Below, one piece after another: positions 1 to 12,044 of a stretch of 64,000 nucleotides of DNA. Within the stretch, counting starts at the first letter, position 1; each line of letters starts with the position of its first letter. The notes under the pieces were generated by a model that worked only from the letters and a program-made list of their open reading frames with translations, had not been told where the DNA came from and did not search any database. A program made the position numbers and the translations under genes. The stretch is from Pseudonocardiales bacterium (lineage in GTDB: Bacteria > Actinomycetota > Actinomycetes > Mycobacteriales > Pseudonocardiaceae): assembly GCA_019243635.1 (NCBI GenBank), contig JAFAUB010000092.1, forward strand, positions 1 through 64,000, given 5' to 3'.

Positions 1-96
1 ACACCCACCACACTCAAACCACACCAAGCCCGGCAGGCACCGCACTGATCACTAGCACAACACAAAAACAACACAACAAACATGGCACTAACATAT

Positions 97-122
97 CGAC
101 ACACTGTTGAGTTCTCAAAGAA
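97..122 (-). promoter_or_regulatory. rRNA operon leader element
   Basis: Read on the minus strand, this stretch contains 'TTTGAGAACTCAACAGTGTG', the conserved leader/antitermination and processing element found just upstream of 16S rRNA in actinobacteria. The 16S gene should therefore begin left of position 1 on the minus strand. Positions 1-96 are the AT-rich tail of the leader, and no gene is visible in 1-445. The match to the element is seen directly; the position of 16S is inferred. Confidence 0.85.
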
Positions 123-345
123 CAAGCACAACACCATCACAAACCACCGAAGCGGCAGCTAGATCCGGGATGACTCAAACTCTGACCTTCCCCGGTCGCA
201 CTGGTCAACCCCGTGAGGTTCGCCTACGAGCCCGGAGACCCATGAAGCTTACCAGCAGCCCGAGTCAAGCTCCCCGCGACCCCGGCCTAGCATCTCAACA
301 CCATCTCGCTGAGCGCTTCGTCCGTTCCGCTGCGGGGCGAGGCAA

Positions 346-375
346 AAGGTACGGCCAGCACACTGGAGAAGTCAA
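346..375 (-). promoter_or_regulatory. Probable rRNA operon promoter
   Basis: On the minus strand a TTGACT -35 box (370-375) and a TACCTT -10 box (346-351) are separated by 18 bases. They lie between tyrS and the rRNA leader element and point toward it. A second TTGACC box at 203-208, with a weaker CAGAGT 18 bases on, could be another promoter, since tandem promoters are usual for actinobacterial rRNA operons. This rests on motif reading only. Confidence 0.6.
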
Positions 376-445
376 ATCGGCGTGTCCGCCCAGGTGCGAG
401 GGCGCCCAGCGGACAGGGCGGCCACGGACAGCGTCATGGCGACGA

Positions 446-1756
446 TCACTGCACACGCACCCCAGCGGTATGGCGCCGACCGCGTCGAAGCACCAGCCAA
501 CCACCGGGCAGCAGATCAGCCGCCGCAGGCGTCCAGCCCACGTCCGCGACTTTGGCATTGTTCACCGATGCGCCACCCTCGCGGACCGTGCGACGCGCCG
601 CACCCCTGCTGTCGACGAGTCCGCTGACCACTAGCAGATCAACTATCGTGGGCCGATCAGCCAGGCGCACCCGCCCAGTGGGCGCCTCAGCCATGACGGC
701 GTCCAACGTGCGCTCGTCCAAGTCCCGCAGCTCCCCTCGACCGAATAACGCCTGGCTGGCCATAGCCGCACGGCGGACCTCCGCCGGGCCGTGCACCAGC
801 GCGGTGACCTCCGCCGCCAGCACCCGCTGCGCCTCACGAGCGTGCGGCCGCTCAACCGTGCGTCGGTCTAGATCCGCGATGGCGTCTCGGGACAGGTCGG
901 TGAACACCTTCAAGTAGCCCGTCACATCCCGGTCATCGGCATTGATCCAGAACTGGTAGAAGGTGTACGGGCTGGTCAGGCCGGGATCCAGCCAGACGGT
1001 GTCGCTCTCGGTCTTGCCGAACTTGGTGCCGTCCGCCTTGGTGATCAGCGGTGTGGCCAGTGCGTGTACTCTGCGTTGCTCCACCCGATGCACCAGGTCC
1101 ACGCCCGCAGTGACGTTGCCCCACTGGTCACTACCGCCGGTCTGCAGTGTGCAGCCGTACCGCCGATAGAGTTCGAGATAGTCCATCGCTTGAAGAAGCT
1201 GGTAGCTGAGCTCAGTGAAGCTGATCCCCGACTCGGAGTGCAACCGCGCACTCACCGCCTCCTTGGTGAGCATCCGGTTCACTCGGAAGTGTTTGCCAAC
1301 GTCACGCAGGAAATCGATCGCCGGCAGCGACCGCGTCCACTCCAGGTTGTCCACCATCGTGGCGGCGTAACGTCCCCCGAAGCCGCCCTCGCAGTCCCCG
1401 TCGCAATCGAGGAAGGGCTCGATCTGTGCTCGGATCCGCTCCACCCAGCTCGCGACGACATCGGGGGAGCTGAGTACCCGCTCAGCGGTCGGTTTGGGAT
1501 CCCCGATCAGCCCGGTAGCGCCGCCTACGAGGGCCAGTGGCCGGTGCCCGGCGCGCTGGAACCGGCGCAGGGTGAGGATCTGCACCAGGTTGCCCAGATG
1601 CAGGCTCGGCGCGGTGGGGTCGAAACCGCAGTACAGCGTGAGCGGGCCGGCGTCGCAGTCACGACGCAGCGCGTCGGGGTCGGTGCTCTGCGCGATCAGA
1701 CCGCGCCAGATCAACTCGTCGAGGATATGCGCTCCCACTCCGGCATCATCCAGCAC
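446..1756 (-). CDS. tyrS: Tyrosyl-tRNA synthetase
   Basis: This enzyme charges tRNA-Tyr with tyrosine in the cytoplasm. The class I Rossmann fold carries the HIGH-type motif as 'PSLHLGN' near residue 55 and the KMSKS-type motif as 'KFGKT' near residue 245. A C-terminal S4-like RNA-binding domain follows from about residue 360. I chose the GTG at 1754-1756 because a GGGGG run sits 9 bases upstream, giving 436 residues; a GTG six codons later (1736-1738) would give 430. It is the last gene of the arginine operon and starts 4 bases after the glycosylase gene. Downstream is the rRNA operon leader, a common arrangement in actinobacteria. Confidence 0.95.
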   Translation of the reverse strand: MLDDAGVGAHILDELIWRGLIAQSTDPDALRRDCDAGPLTLYCGFDPTAPSLHLGNLVQILTLRRFQRAGHRPLALVGGATGLIGDPKPTAERVLSSPDVVASWVERIRAQIEPFLDCDGDCEGGFGGRYAATMVDNLEWTRSLPAIDFLRDVGKHFRVNRMLTKEAVSARLHSESGISFTELSYQLLQAMDYLELYRRYGCTLQTGGSDQWGNVTAGVDLVHRVEQRRVHALATPLITKADGTKFGKTESDTVWLDPGLTSPYTFYQFWINADDRDVTGYLKVFTDLSRDAIADLDRRTVERPHAREAQRVLAAEVTALVHGPAEVRRAAMASQALFGRGELRDLDERTLDAVMAEAPTGRVRLADRPTIVDLLVVSGLVDSRGAARRTVREGGASVNNAKVADVGWTPAAADLLPGGWLVLRRGRRHTAGVRVQ

Positions 1757-1760
1757 CGGG

Positions 1761-5009
<3,249 letters not shown>

Positions 5010-5013
<4 letters not shown>

Positions 5014-5498
5014 TCCTGCTCTCCTTCCGCTAACGCCTTGATCCGCGCTACGAGCTGCGCCCCGGTGCGGGGCTCTCGGGCGACGACGAGGATGGTGTCA
5101 TCGCCGGCGACGGTACCGACGACATCAGTCAGCGCCGCCCGGTCCAGCGCGCTGGCCAGGAAGTGCGCCGCCCCCGGCGGCGTACGCAGCACCGCGAGGT
5201 TCGCGCTGGCATCGGCGGAGACGAGCAGCTCGGCTAGCACCCGCGTGAGCCGGGCGGTGCCACCGACCACCGGACGCACCGGGCTGCCGTCCTCGGGGAT
5301 GACATACACCGGCGCACCGCTGTCCACGCCACGCAACTTCACCGCGCCGAGCTCGTCGAGGTCCCGGGACAGCGTGGCCTGGGTGACCTCGATGCCCTGC
5401 GCGGCAAGGAGAGTGGCCAGCTCGGACTGGCTACGCACCGCGCGGTGGGTCACCAGCTCGACGATGCGGGCCTGGCGGCCGGCCCGGGTGAGCGTCAT
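5010..5498 (-). CDS. argR: Arginine repressor
   Basis: ArgR is a hexameric, arginine-sensing transcription factor that binds ARG boxes. It has an N-terminal winged helix ('[20 protein letters not shown]', about residues 21-40) and a C-terminal arginine-binding oligomerisation domain containing '[10 protein letters not shown]'. The ATG at 5496-5498 is preferred because a GGAG lies 8 bases upstream and a short reading frame from the argF scar ends on it (ATGA). An ATG nine codons upstream (5525) lacks a ribosome site. It lies in the operon it should control; the matching operator is the ARG-box-like palindrome before argC. Confidence 0.94.
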
Positions 5499-5546
5499 GT
5501 CGCTCGCTCCGGAGTCGGCAGCCATGCCGGTAGCGCCGTGAGCTCG

Positions 5547-5615
5547 TCAGCCATCGATGACCTCCCGCTGCTCGGCCGGGGTGAGGTCGTCATCGCGCGA
5601 GAAGCGCCCTGGCAC
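5547..5615 (-). pseudogene. argF: Remnant of argF (ornithine carbamoyltransferase), 5' end only
   Basis: Two bases after the argD stop, a GTG opens a 22-residue frame ending at TGA. It reads 'VPGRFSRDDDLTPAEQREVI', which matches the start of actinobacterial ArgF (typically a basic patch, then F-L-RDDDL-S/T-PAEQ). Intact ArgF is about 310 residues, so some 290 codons are gone. The slot is the canonical argF position in argCJBDFRGH. A following short frame in another phase ends in '[12 protein letters not shown]' and overlaps the argR ATG, which may be the last codons of argF; if so, the loss was an internal, out-of-frame deletion. The N-terminal match is strong and the C-terminal match is a guess. 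Confidence 0.8.
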
Positions 5616-5617
5616 CG

Positions 5618-6796
5618 CTACCGCACCCCGTCCAGGATCGCGGGCAGGGCGCTGAGGAACTCGCGCGCCTGTGCCTCGGTGAGCACCAGCGGCGGAGCGA
5701 GCCGGACCCGGTCCGGCACAGCGTTGTTGACCAGGAAGCCGGCCTCTCGCGCGGCGGTGGCGACCTCAGCGGAGACGGGCGCGCTCAGCCCGACGCCGAT
5801 GAGCAGGCCCGCCGCGCTGACCGAGCCGACGAGTGGGTGGTGCAGGGCCCTCACCTCGGCGGCGATCTCCTTACCGAGCCGGGCGACGTGGTCGAGCAAG
5901 CCGTCCTCGGCGATCGTCCGCAGCACGGCCAGCGCGGCGGCACAGCAGACCGGGTTGCCGCCGAGAGTGCTGCCGTGCTGGCCCGGCCGCAGCAGGTGCG
6001 CGGCAGGTCCGATGCCGACACACGCGCCGATCGGGAGCCCCCCGCCGAGGCCCTTGGCGAGCGTCACCACGTCGGGAGTCACGCCCGCAGGCTGGTGAGC
6101 GAACCAGCTACCGGTACGACCGATGCCGGTCTGGACCTCGTCCAGCACCAGCAGCACCCCCCGCGCCGAGGTGATCTCCCGAGCGGCCTGCAGGTAACCT
6201 GCTGGGGGGACCACCACGCCGTTCTCACCTTGGACCGGCTCGAGGAACACCGCGGCAGTGTCCCCGTCGACCACCGACTCCAAGGCCGCGGGGTCGCCGT
6301 AGGGCACGAAGACCACGCCGGGCGGCATCGGCTCGAAGAGGTCCCGCTTGGCGGGCTGCCCGGTGAGCGCAAGCGCCCCCATGGTGCGGCCATGGAAGGC
6401 ACCGTGCGCGGCGACCATCGTGCGTCGCCCGGTTCGTCGGGCGATCTTGAACGCGGCCTCGACGGCCTCCGCGCCGGAGTTGCAGAACAGCACCCGTCCC
6501 GACCCGGTGGCGCCGAGTAGGTCCAGCAAGGTCTCGGCGAGCGCGATCGCCGGCTCACTGAGATACAGGTTCGAGACCTGCCCGAGGGTACTGATCTGCT
6601 CGGTGACGGCACGCACGACGGCCGGGTGGGCGTGACCCAGCGCGTTCACCGCGACACCGCCGAGCAGGTCCAGGTAACGCCGGCCTTCCACATCCCAGAC
6701 TTCCGCGCCGGCACCGCGGGCCAGCGCCAGTGGCGGCGTGCCGTAGTTGGCCATCAACGCGGCTCGCCAGCGCTCCTGCAGGTCCGCGGTGGACAT
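5618..6796 (-). CDS. argD: Acetylornithine aminotransferase
   Basis: This PLP enzyme interconverts N-acetylglutamate semialdehyde and N-acetylornithine using glutamate. At 392 residues it is a class III aminotransferase: '[15 protein letters not shown]' contains the Asp that contacts the PLP ring nitrogen, and '[16 protein letters not shown]' holds the Schiff-base lysine near residue 245. The start ATG overlaps the argB stop (TGATG). The gene is intact to its TAG stop, just before the argF scar, so the deletion did not damage it. Confidence 0.96.
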   Translation of the reverse strand: MSTADLQERWRAALMANYGTPPLALARGAGAEVWDVEGRRYLDLLGGVAVNALGHAHPAVVRAVTEQISTLGQVSNLYLSEPAIALAETLLDLLGATGSGRVLFCNSGAEAVEAAFKIARRTGRRTMVAAHGAFHGRTMGALALTGQPAKRDLFEPMPPGVVFVPYGDPAALESVVDGDTAAVFLEPVQGENGVVVPPAGYLQAAREITSARGVLLVLDEVQTGIGRTGSWFAHQPAGVTPDVVTLAKGLGGGLPIGACVGIGPAAHLLRPGQHGSTLGGNPVCCAAALAVLRTIAEDGLLDHVARLGKEIAAEVRALHHPLVGSVSAAGLLIGVGLSAPVSAEVATAAREAGFLVNNAVPDRVRLAPPLVLTEAQAREFLSALPAILDGVR

Positions 6797-7713
6797 CAGG
6801 TCGCCTCCTCTTCCCGGGACTCTTCTGGGGGGGCCGCAGGCAGCACCATCGTCCCCACCCCCTCGGTGGTGAACACCTCCAGCAGCACCGAATGCGCCAC
6901 CCGACCGTCGATCACATGGGCCCGCGGCACTCCCCCCCGGACTGCGCGCAGGCAGGCCTCCATCTTCGGCATCATCCCGGCGGACAGTGCCGGTAACAGA
7001 GACTCCAGCCGGTCCGCCGTCAGTTGGGGTAGCAGGCTGGACCGGTCCGGCCAGTCGGTGTAAAACCCCTCGACGTCGGTGAGTATGACGAGCTTCTCGG
7101 CGCCCAGCGCGATGGCCAACGCCGCCGCCGCAGTGTCGGCGTTGATATTGTGCACCACGCCGCCGGCGTCCGGGGCCAGTCCGGATACCACCGGGATACG
7201 CCCAGCGCCGACGATGTCGAGCACCGCGGCGGGGTTCACCGCGACCACATCGCCGACCAGCCCCACATCGACCTGCTTGCCGTCCACGGTGGCGGCGCGC
7301 CGGGCGGCGGTGAACAGGTGCGCGTCCTCACCGGAGATGCCGACGGCGAACGGACCGTGCGCGTTGATCAGCCCGACCAGCTCTCGGCCCACCTGGCCGA
7401 ACAACACCATGCGCACCACGTCGATCGTCTCCGGGGTGGTGACCCGCAAGCCGCCGCGGAACTCCCCCGCGACTCCCAGCCGGTCCAGCATGGCGTTGAT
7501 CTGCGGGCCGCCGCCGTGCACCACGATCGGGCGCAGCCCGGCCAGCCGAAGGAAGACCATGTCCTGGGCGAAGGCCCGCTTGAGCTGGTCGTCCAACATC
7601 GCGTTACCGCCATACTTGATCACTACGGTGGCCCCGTGGAAGCGTTGCAACCAGGGCAGCGCCTCGGCGAGCACCGCAGCCTTCTGGGCGGCCGTGTCAA
7701 TGCTGGGGGTCAT
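6796..7713 (-). CDS. argB: N-acetylglutamate kinase
   Basis: ArgB phosphorylates N-acetylglutamate and is usually the arginine-feedback-inhibited step in the cyclic pathway. It belongs to the amino acid kinase fold: '[10 protein letters not shown]' and '[10 protein letters not shown]' are the phosphate-binding loops, and the C-terminal part contains the nucleotide-binding 'LTDVEGFY'. The ATG at 7711-7713 overlaps the argJ TGA (ATGA) and gives 305 residues, the usual length. A longer arginine-rich reading frame upstream is only argJ read out of phase. Confidence 0.96.
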   Translation of the reverse strand: MTPSIDTAAQKAAVLAEALPWLQRFHGATVVIKYGGNAMLDDQLKRAFAQDMVFLRLAGLRPIVVHGGGPQINAMLDRLGVAGEFRGGLRVTTPETIDVVRMVLFGQVGRELVGLINAHGPFAVGISGEDAHLFTAARRAATVDGKQVDVGLVGDVVAVNPAAVLDIVGAGRIPVVSGLAPDAGGVVHNINADTAAAALAIALGAEKLVILTDVEGFYTDWPDRSSLLPQLTADRLESLLPALSAGMMPKMEACLRAVRGGVPRAHVIDGRVAHSVLLEVFTTEGVGTMVLPAAPPEESREEEAT

Positions 7714-8867
7714 GAGGAGTAGACGCTGTTCTCCTCGACGTACCCGTGCGAGAGGTCGGTGGTGAGCACGGTGACCTGACCGTCGCCGAGGTGCAGGTCG
7801 ATCTCCACGGTGATCTCCCGGCCGGACAGGTCGGCCTTGGAGCGATCCGCCATGACCGCGCCGCCTTGGCAGAGCAGCACTCCGTTGAGCTGGATGTCCA
7901 GCATGTCGGCCCGCACGGTGGCCGTTGAGGCGCCCACCGCGGCGGCGATCCGGCCCCAGTTGGGGTCGGACCCGAAGAATGCGGTCTTGACCAGGTTGTC
8001 CTGGGCGACCGCGCGGGCTGCGGCGAGCGCCTCGTCCTCGTCGGCCGCCCCCCGGACAGTGATCGTGATCTCCTTGGTGACACCCTCGGCGTCCGCCCGC
8101 AAACCCTTGACCAGCTCGTGGCACACCTGCGCCACCGCGGTGGCGAACTCCGCCCGGTCCGGCGCGACCTCCGAGGCGCCGGAGGCCAGGAGCAGCACGG
8201 TGTCGTTGGTCGAGCAGGTGCCGTCGATGTCCAAGCGCTCGAAGGTGTGGCTGACGGCGCTGCGCAACACGGCGTCCAGAGTGGGCTCCTCCACGGCGGC
8301 GTCGGTGGTGAGCACGCACAGCATGGTGGCCAGGCTGGGCGCGACCATACCGGCGCCCTTGGCGAACCCGCCCACCGTCCACCCCGCGCCGGTGACGGCG
8401 GCCTGCTTGGGGACGGTGTCGGTGGTCAGCACCGCGGTGGCCGCGGCCAGGCCGGCTTCCGGCGTGGCGGCCAACGCGGCCACGGCGGTGTCGACTCCGG
8501 ACAGCACCGCCTTCAGTGGCAGCCGCTCGCCGATCAGTCCAGTGGAGCACACGGCGACCTCGACCGCCCCGCAGTCCAGCACCGCAGCGACCCGCTCAGC
8601 GGTGGCGTGGGTGTCCTGGAAACCGCCAGGACCGGTGCAGGCGTTGGCTCCACCGGAGTTCAGCACGACGGCCCGCAGCCGTCGTCCCGTGAGCACCTGT
8701 GCTGACCACAGCACCGGCGCCGCCTTGACCTGGTTACGGGTGAACACCCCGGCGGCCGTCTTGTGAGGTCCGTCGTTGACCACCAGGGCCAGGTCCAGAG
8801 CACCACCGGTCTTGATGCCGGCCGGCACCCCGGCCGCCCGGAACCCGTCGGCTGCGGTGACGCTCAT
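7710..8867 (-). CDS. argJ: Glutamate N-acetyltransferase / N-acetylglutamate synthase
   Basis: ArgJ moves the acetyl group from N-acetylornithine to glutamate, making the pathway cyclic and releasing ornithine. It is made as a precursor that cleaves itself before a threonine; the site is visible as '[10 protein letters not shown]' near residue 175. The substrate/oxyanion region '[18 protein letters not shown]' follows. The start is the ATG at 8865-8867, preceded by GGAGGACACC, giving 385 residues. Sequence before this ATG has no family similarity and overlaps argC. Ornithine is the last intermediate this operon can make, because the next gene in the path, argF, is lost here. Confidence 0.95.
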   Translation of the reverse strand: MSVTAADGFRAAGVPAGIKTGGALDLALVVNDGPHKTAAGVFTRNQVKAAPVLWSAQVLTGRRLRAVVLNSGGANACTGPGGFQDTHATAERVAAVLDCGAVEVAVCSTGLIGERLPLKAVLSGVDTAVAALAATPEAGLAAATAVLTTDTVPKQAAVTGAGWTVGGFAKGAGMVAPSLATMLCVLTTDAAVEEPTLDAVLRSAVSHTFERLDIDGTCSTNDTVLLLASGASEVAPDRAEFATAVAQVCHELVKGLRADAEGVTKEITITVRGAADEDEALAAARAVAQDNLVKTAFFGSDPNWGRIAAAVGASTATVRADMLDIQLNGVLLCQGGAVMADRSKADLSGREITVEIDLHLGDGQVTVLTTDLSHGYVEENSVYSS

Positions 8868-8898
8868 CGCGGTGTCCTCCCTGTCGGTGTCCGCGCCA

Positions 8899-9963
<1,065 letters not shown>

Positions 9964-10197
9964 TACACGAGCGCATATCGAGCGGGGCTGGAGATGGTCG
10001 TCAGGTCAGGGAGCGGTCCAGTCGCTGTCGGGGCCGGAACGGAATCCAGACTGCCACCGCTTCGCACGACACAACAACACCCCCTGAGTTCGGGCCTAGC
10101 GACCAAGGGTCGATCTGAACGGTGGGCGGCGGCGCCCGGCCCTGATCGACGCGTGAAGTGCCGCCGGCGACCGGAACGATAGCGCTATGGTGAGCGG

Positions 10198-10527
10198 GTG
10201 GCAGCGCTGTGGTCCTTCGACGAGCAGCCCCGCACCGGCGACCAGCTACGTCCCGGAGCGACGCCAGCGGCGATCCGGGACGCGCTGCTGTCTGAGGACA
10301 AGACGGAGTTCGACGCCGCGTACATGCGCGCGCTCACCGCCGCCCGAGAGGATCTGGACCTCACCGAGCTGTTCCGGTGCCTGGAGCACTGGCGACGGGT
10401 CGCGGTGCTCCAACGTGACCCCGACCGTTTCGCCTCGATCGCCCGCCGCGCCGCCGAACGTCTGATCGGCACGCCGGTGCCCGCTGACGAGCCACTGGCG
10501 CAGACTCGGCGCCGCGCCGGCCTGTAA
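10198..10527 (+). CDS. DUF6247 family protein, probable antitoxin
   Basis: A 109-residue protein of the DUF6247 type common in actinobacteria: an N-terminal segment with '[14 protein letters not shown]' followed by helical sequence containing '[15 protein letters not shown]' and a conserved tail with Trp-Arg ('[10 protein letters not shown]'). Such genes are often followed by a RelE/ParE-like toxin, which fits the toxin relic 3 bases downstream. The GTG at 10198 is the start; no strong ribosome site is present. The antitoxin role is inferred from context only. Confidence 0.6.
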   Translation: MAALWSFDEQPRTGDQLRPGATPAAIRDALLSEDKTEFDAAYMRALTAAREDLDLTELFRCLEHWRRVAVLQRDPDRFASIARRAAERLIGTPVPADEPLAQTRRRAGL

Positions 10528-10530
10528 CCG

Positions 10531-10641
10531 GTGTACCGGGTTACCACCGACGAGCAGTCCCAGCAACAGGTCGATGCGCTCCCTCCGGGCGCGAGCCAGG
10601 TCCGCACACCTCAAGACTCCTCGCCACCGCCCGTTTCATGA
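10531..10641 (+). pseudogene. Truncated RelE/ParE-like toxin relic
   Basis: Starting at GTG 10531, a 36-residue frame reads '[20 protein letters not shown]' before losing similarity. This is the typical first strand and helix of RelE/ParE-like toxins ('Y-R-V-hydrophobic ... Q-hydrophobic-x-A-L-P'). A full toxin needs about 80-90 residues, so the ribonuclease core is missing. Its place directly after the DUF6247 gene is where the partner toxin would be. The remaining sequence runs into an acyl-CoA dehydrogenase fragment, which suggests a deletion joined the two. Confidence 0.5.
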
Positions 10642-10684
10642 CTCACAATGTGAGTCGGGTTCACCTCGGCGAGGAGGCATCGCG

Positions 10685-11156
10685 GTGGAGGCCGACCCCG
10701 GCCGCATCCATCACGCCATGCGCGCGACCGGGATGGCCGAACTCGCCCTCGCGCTCATGGTCGAACGGGCGAAGTCCCGGGTGGCGTTCGGTGGGCCGCT
10801 CGCCGAGCACGGTGTCGTCGGTGACCTCATCGCCCGCTCCCGCATCGAGATCGAGCAGGGCCGGCTGCTGGTGCTCAAGACCGCCTGGCTGATCGACCGC
10901 CACGGCGCCAAGGGCGCCCGCACGGAGATCGCCGCGATCAAGGTGGCCGCCCCCGCGATGGCGACCGCGGTCATCGACCGCGGTCATCGACCGTGCCATC
11001 GAGATCTTCGGTGGTGCCGGTGTCAGCGACGACACTCCGCTCGCCTATTTCTCCAGCTGGGCCCGGGTCCTGCGGATCGTCGACGGCCCCGACGCCGTAC
11101 ACCGCCGCACCGTCGCCCAGCAAGAGCTCCGGCGCCGACACCCCTACACCAGCTGA
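10685..11156 (+). pseudogene. Acyl-CoA dehydrogenase, C-terminal fragment with frameshift
   Basis: Only the C-terminal alpha-helical domain of a roughly 400-residue acyl-CoA dehydrogenase is present, starting at '[19 protein letters not shown]' and ending near 'RRHPYTS'. The N-terminal FAD and substrate domains are absent. A 13-bp tandem duplication (unit 'accgcggtcatcg', 10964-10976 and 10977-10989) shifts the frame; removing one copy restores '[19 protein letters not shown]', the family's terminal motif. The gene is dead by two independent lesions. No start or ribosome site is evident. Confidence 0.85.
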
Positions 11157-11173
11157 GCCTCGGAGCCCATGGG

Positions 11174-11998
11174 TTATCCCACACGAGGGTCACCGGTCTC
11201 CACAGGGCGCTCACCGGCGTGGCTGTACTGGGACCATGATCCGGGGTAGAGCCGGCCGTGGCCTAGGCCCACAAGCTCCAAGGCGAGCAGGTTGTGGCAG
11301 GCGGTCACGCCGGAGCCGCAATAGGAGACGACCGAGGCGCCATCGGTGACGCCCACAGCGTGGAAGCGCCGGTGCAACTGCGCGACGGGCAGAAACCTGC
11401 CGTCCGTGTCGAGGTTCTCCCGACACGGGAGGCTGCGCGCTCCCGGGATGTGTCCTGACCGTGGGTCGACCGGGTCATGCTCACCTCGGTAACGCTCCCG
11501 GCTGCGAGCGTCGAGCACCGTGTTCGCCGGATCCGCAGCATCGTCGATATCAGCCAGTCGTTCCCTGGGCCAGGGCCGGGGCGTGAACACCGCCGGCGGG
11601 AACGACGGGCTGACCCGCTCCAGCGACCCGTCGTAGACGCTCAAGCCGCCGTCGAGCAGGGCGGCGTCATGCCCCGTAGCACGCAGCATCCACACCAGGC
11701 GGGCCGCGATCACGCCGCCGACGTCATCGTAGGCCAGGACGGTGCTGTCGTCGGCTATGCCGAGCCGGGCCATATCCTGCGCGAAAACCCCCGGATCCGG
11801 CAGTGGGTGGCGGCCCTGCCCCGGGCTGCCGTCACCGGAGAGGCAGAGTTCCAGGTCGACGAAAACAGCCCTGGGCAGGTGCCCTTGGTGGTAGGCGTCC
11901 AGTCCGGACCGTCCATCTAGGTACCAGCGGACGTCCACGAGGAGCACGTCGTCACGTCGGTCCCGCCACCAGGCGATGTCGACGACCGGAGGGACCAT
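11174..11998 (-). CDS. Thiosulfate/3-mercaptopyruvate sulfurtransferase (rhodanese family)
   Basis: A 274-residue tandem-rhodanese protein that transfers sulfane sulfur to cyanide or thiols. The N-terminal inactive rhodanese domain has '[13 protein letters not shown]', and the C-terminal active domain has the persulfide loop 'YCGSGVTAC' near residue 230, whose first Cys is catalytic. Loops of the C-G-S-G-V-T type are typical of mercaptopyruvate-type enzymes, but substrate choice cannot be settled here. It reads convergently to the dehydrogenase relic and lies 46 bases downstream of pheT on the same strand. Confidence 0.9.
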   Translation of the reverse strand: MVPPVVDIAWWRDRRDDVLLVDVRWYLDGRSGLDAYHQGHLPRAVFVDLELCLSGDGSPGQGRHPLPDPGVFAQDMARLGIADDSTVLAYDDVGGVIAARLVWMLRATGHDAALLDGGLSVYDGSLERVSPSFPPAVFTPRPWPRERLADIDDAADPANTVLDARSRERYRGEHDPVDPRSGHIPGARSLPCRENLDTDGRFLPVAQLHRRFHAVGVTDGASVVSYCGSGVTACHNLLALELVGLGHGRLYPGSWSQYSHAGERPVETGDPRVG

Positions 11999-12044
11999 GC
12001 GTCGATCCTAGGCGGCAGGGCGACATCGAGTAGCCCCCGCCGTC

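Noticed and set aside
263..268. Additional TTGACT box as another rRNA promoter
   Set aside because: No acceptable -10 hexamer at 16-19 bases spacing.
107..634. Plus-strand frames across the rRNA leader and the end of tyrS
   Set aside because: They have no family similarity, lie antisense to the rRNA leader and tyrS, and have shadow-like arginine/serine composition.
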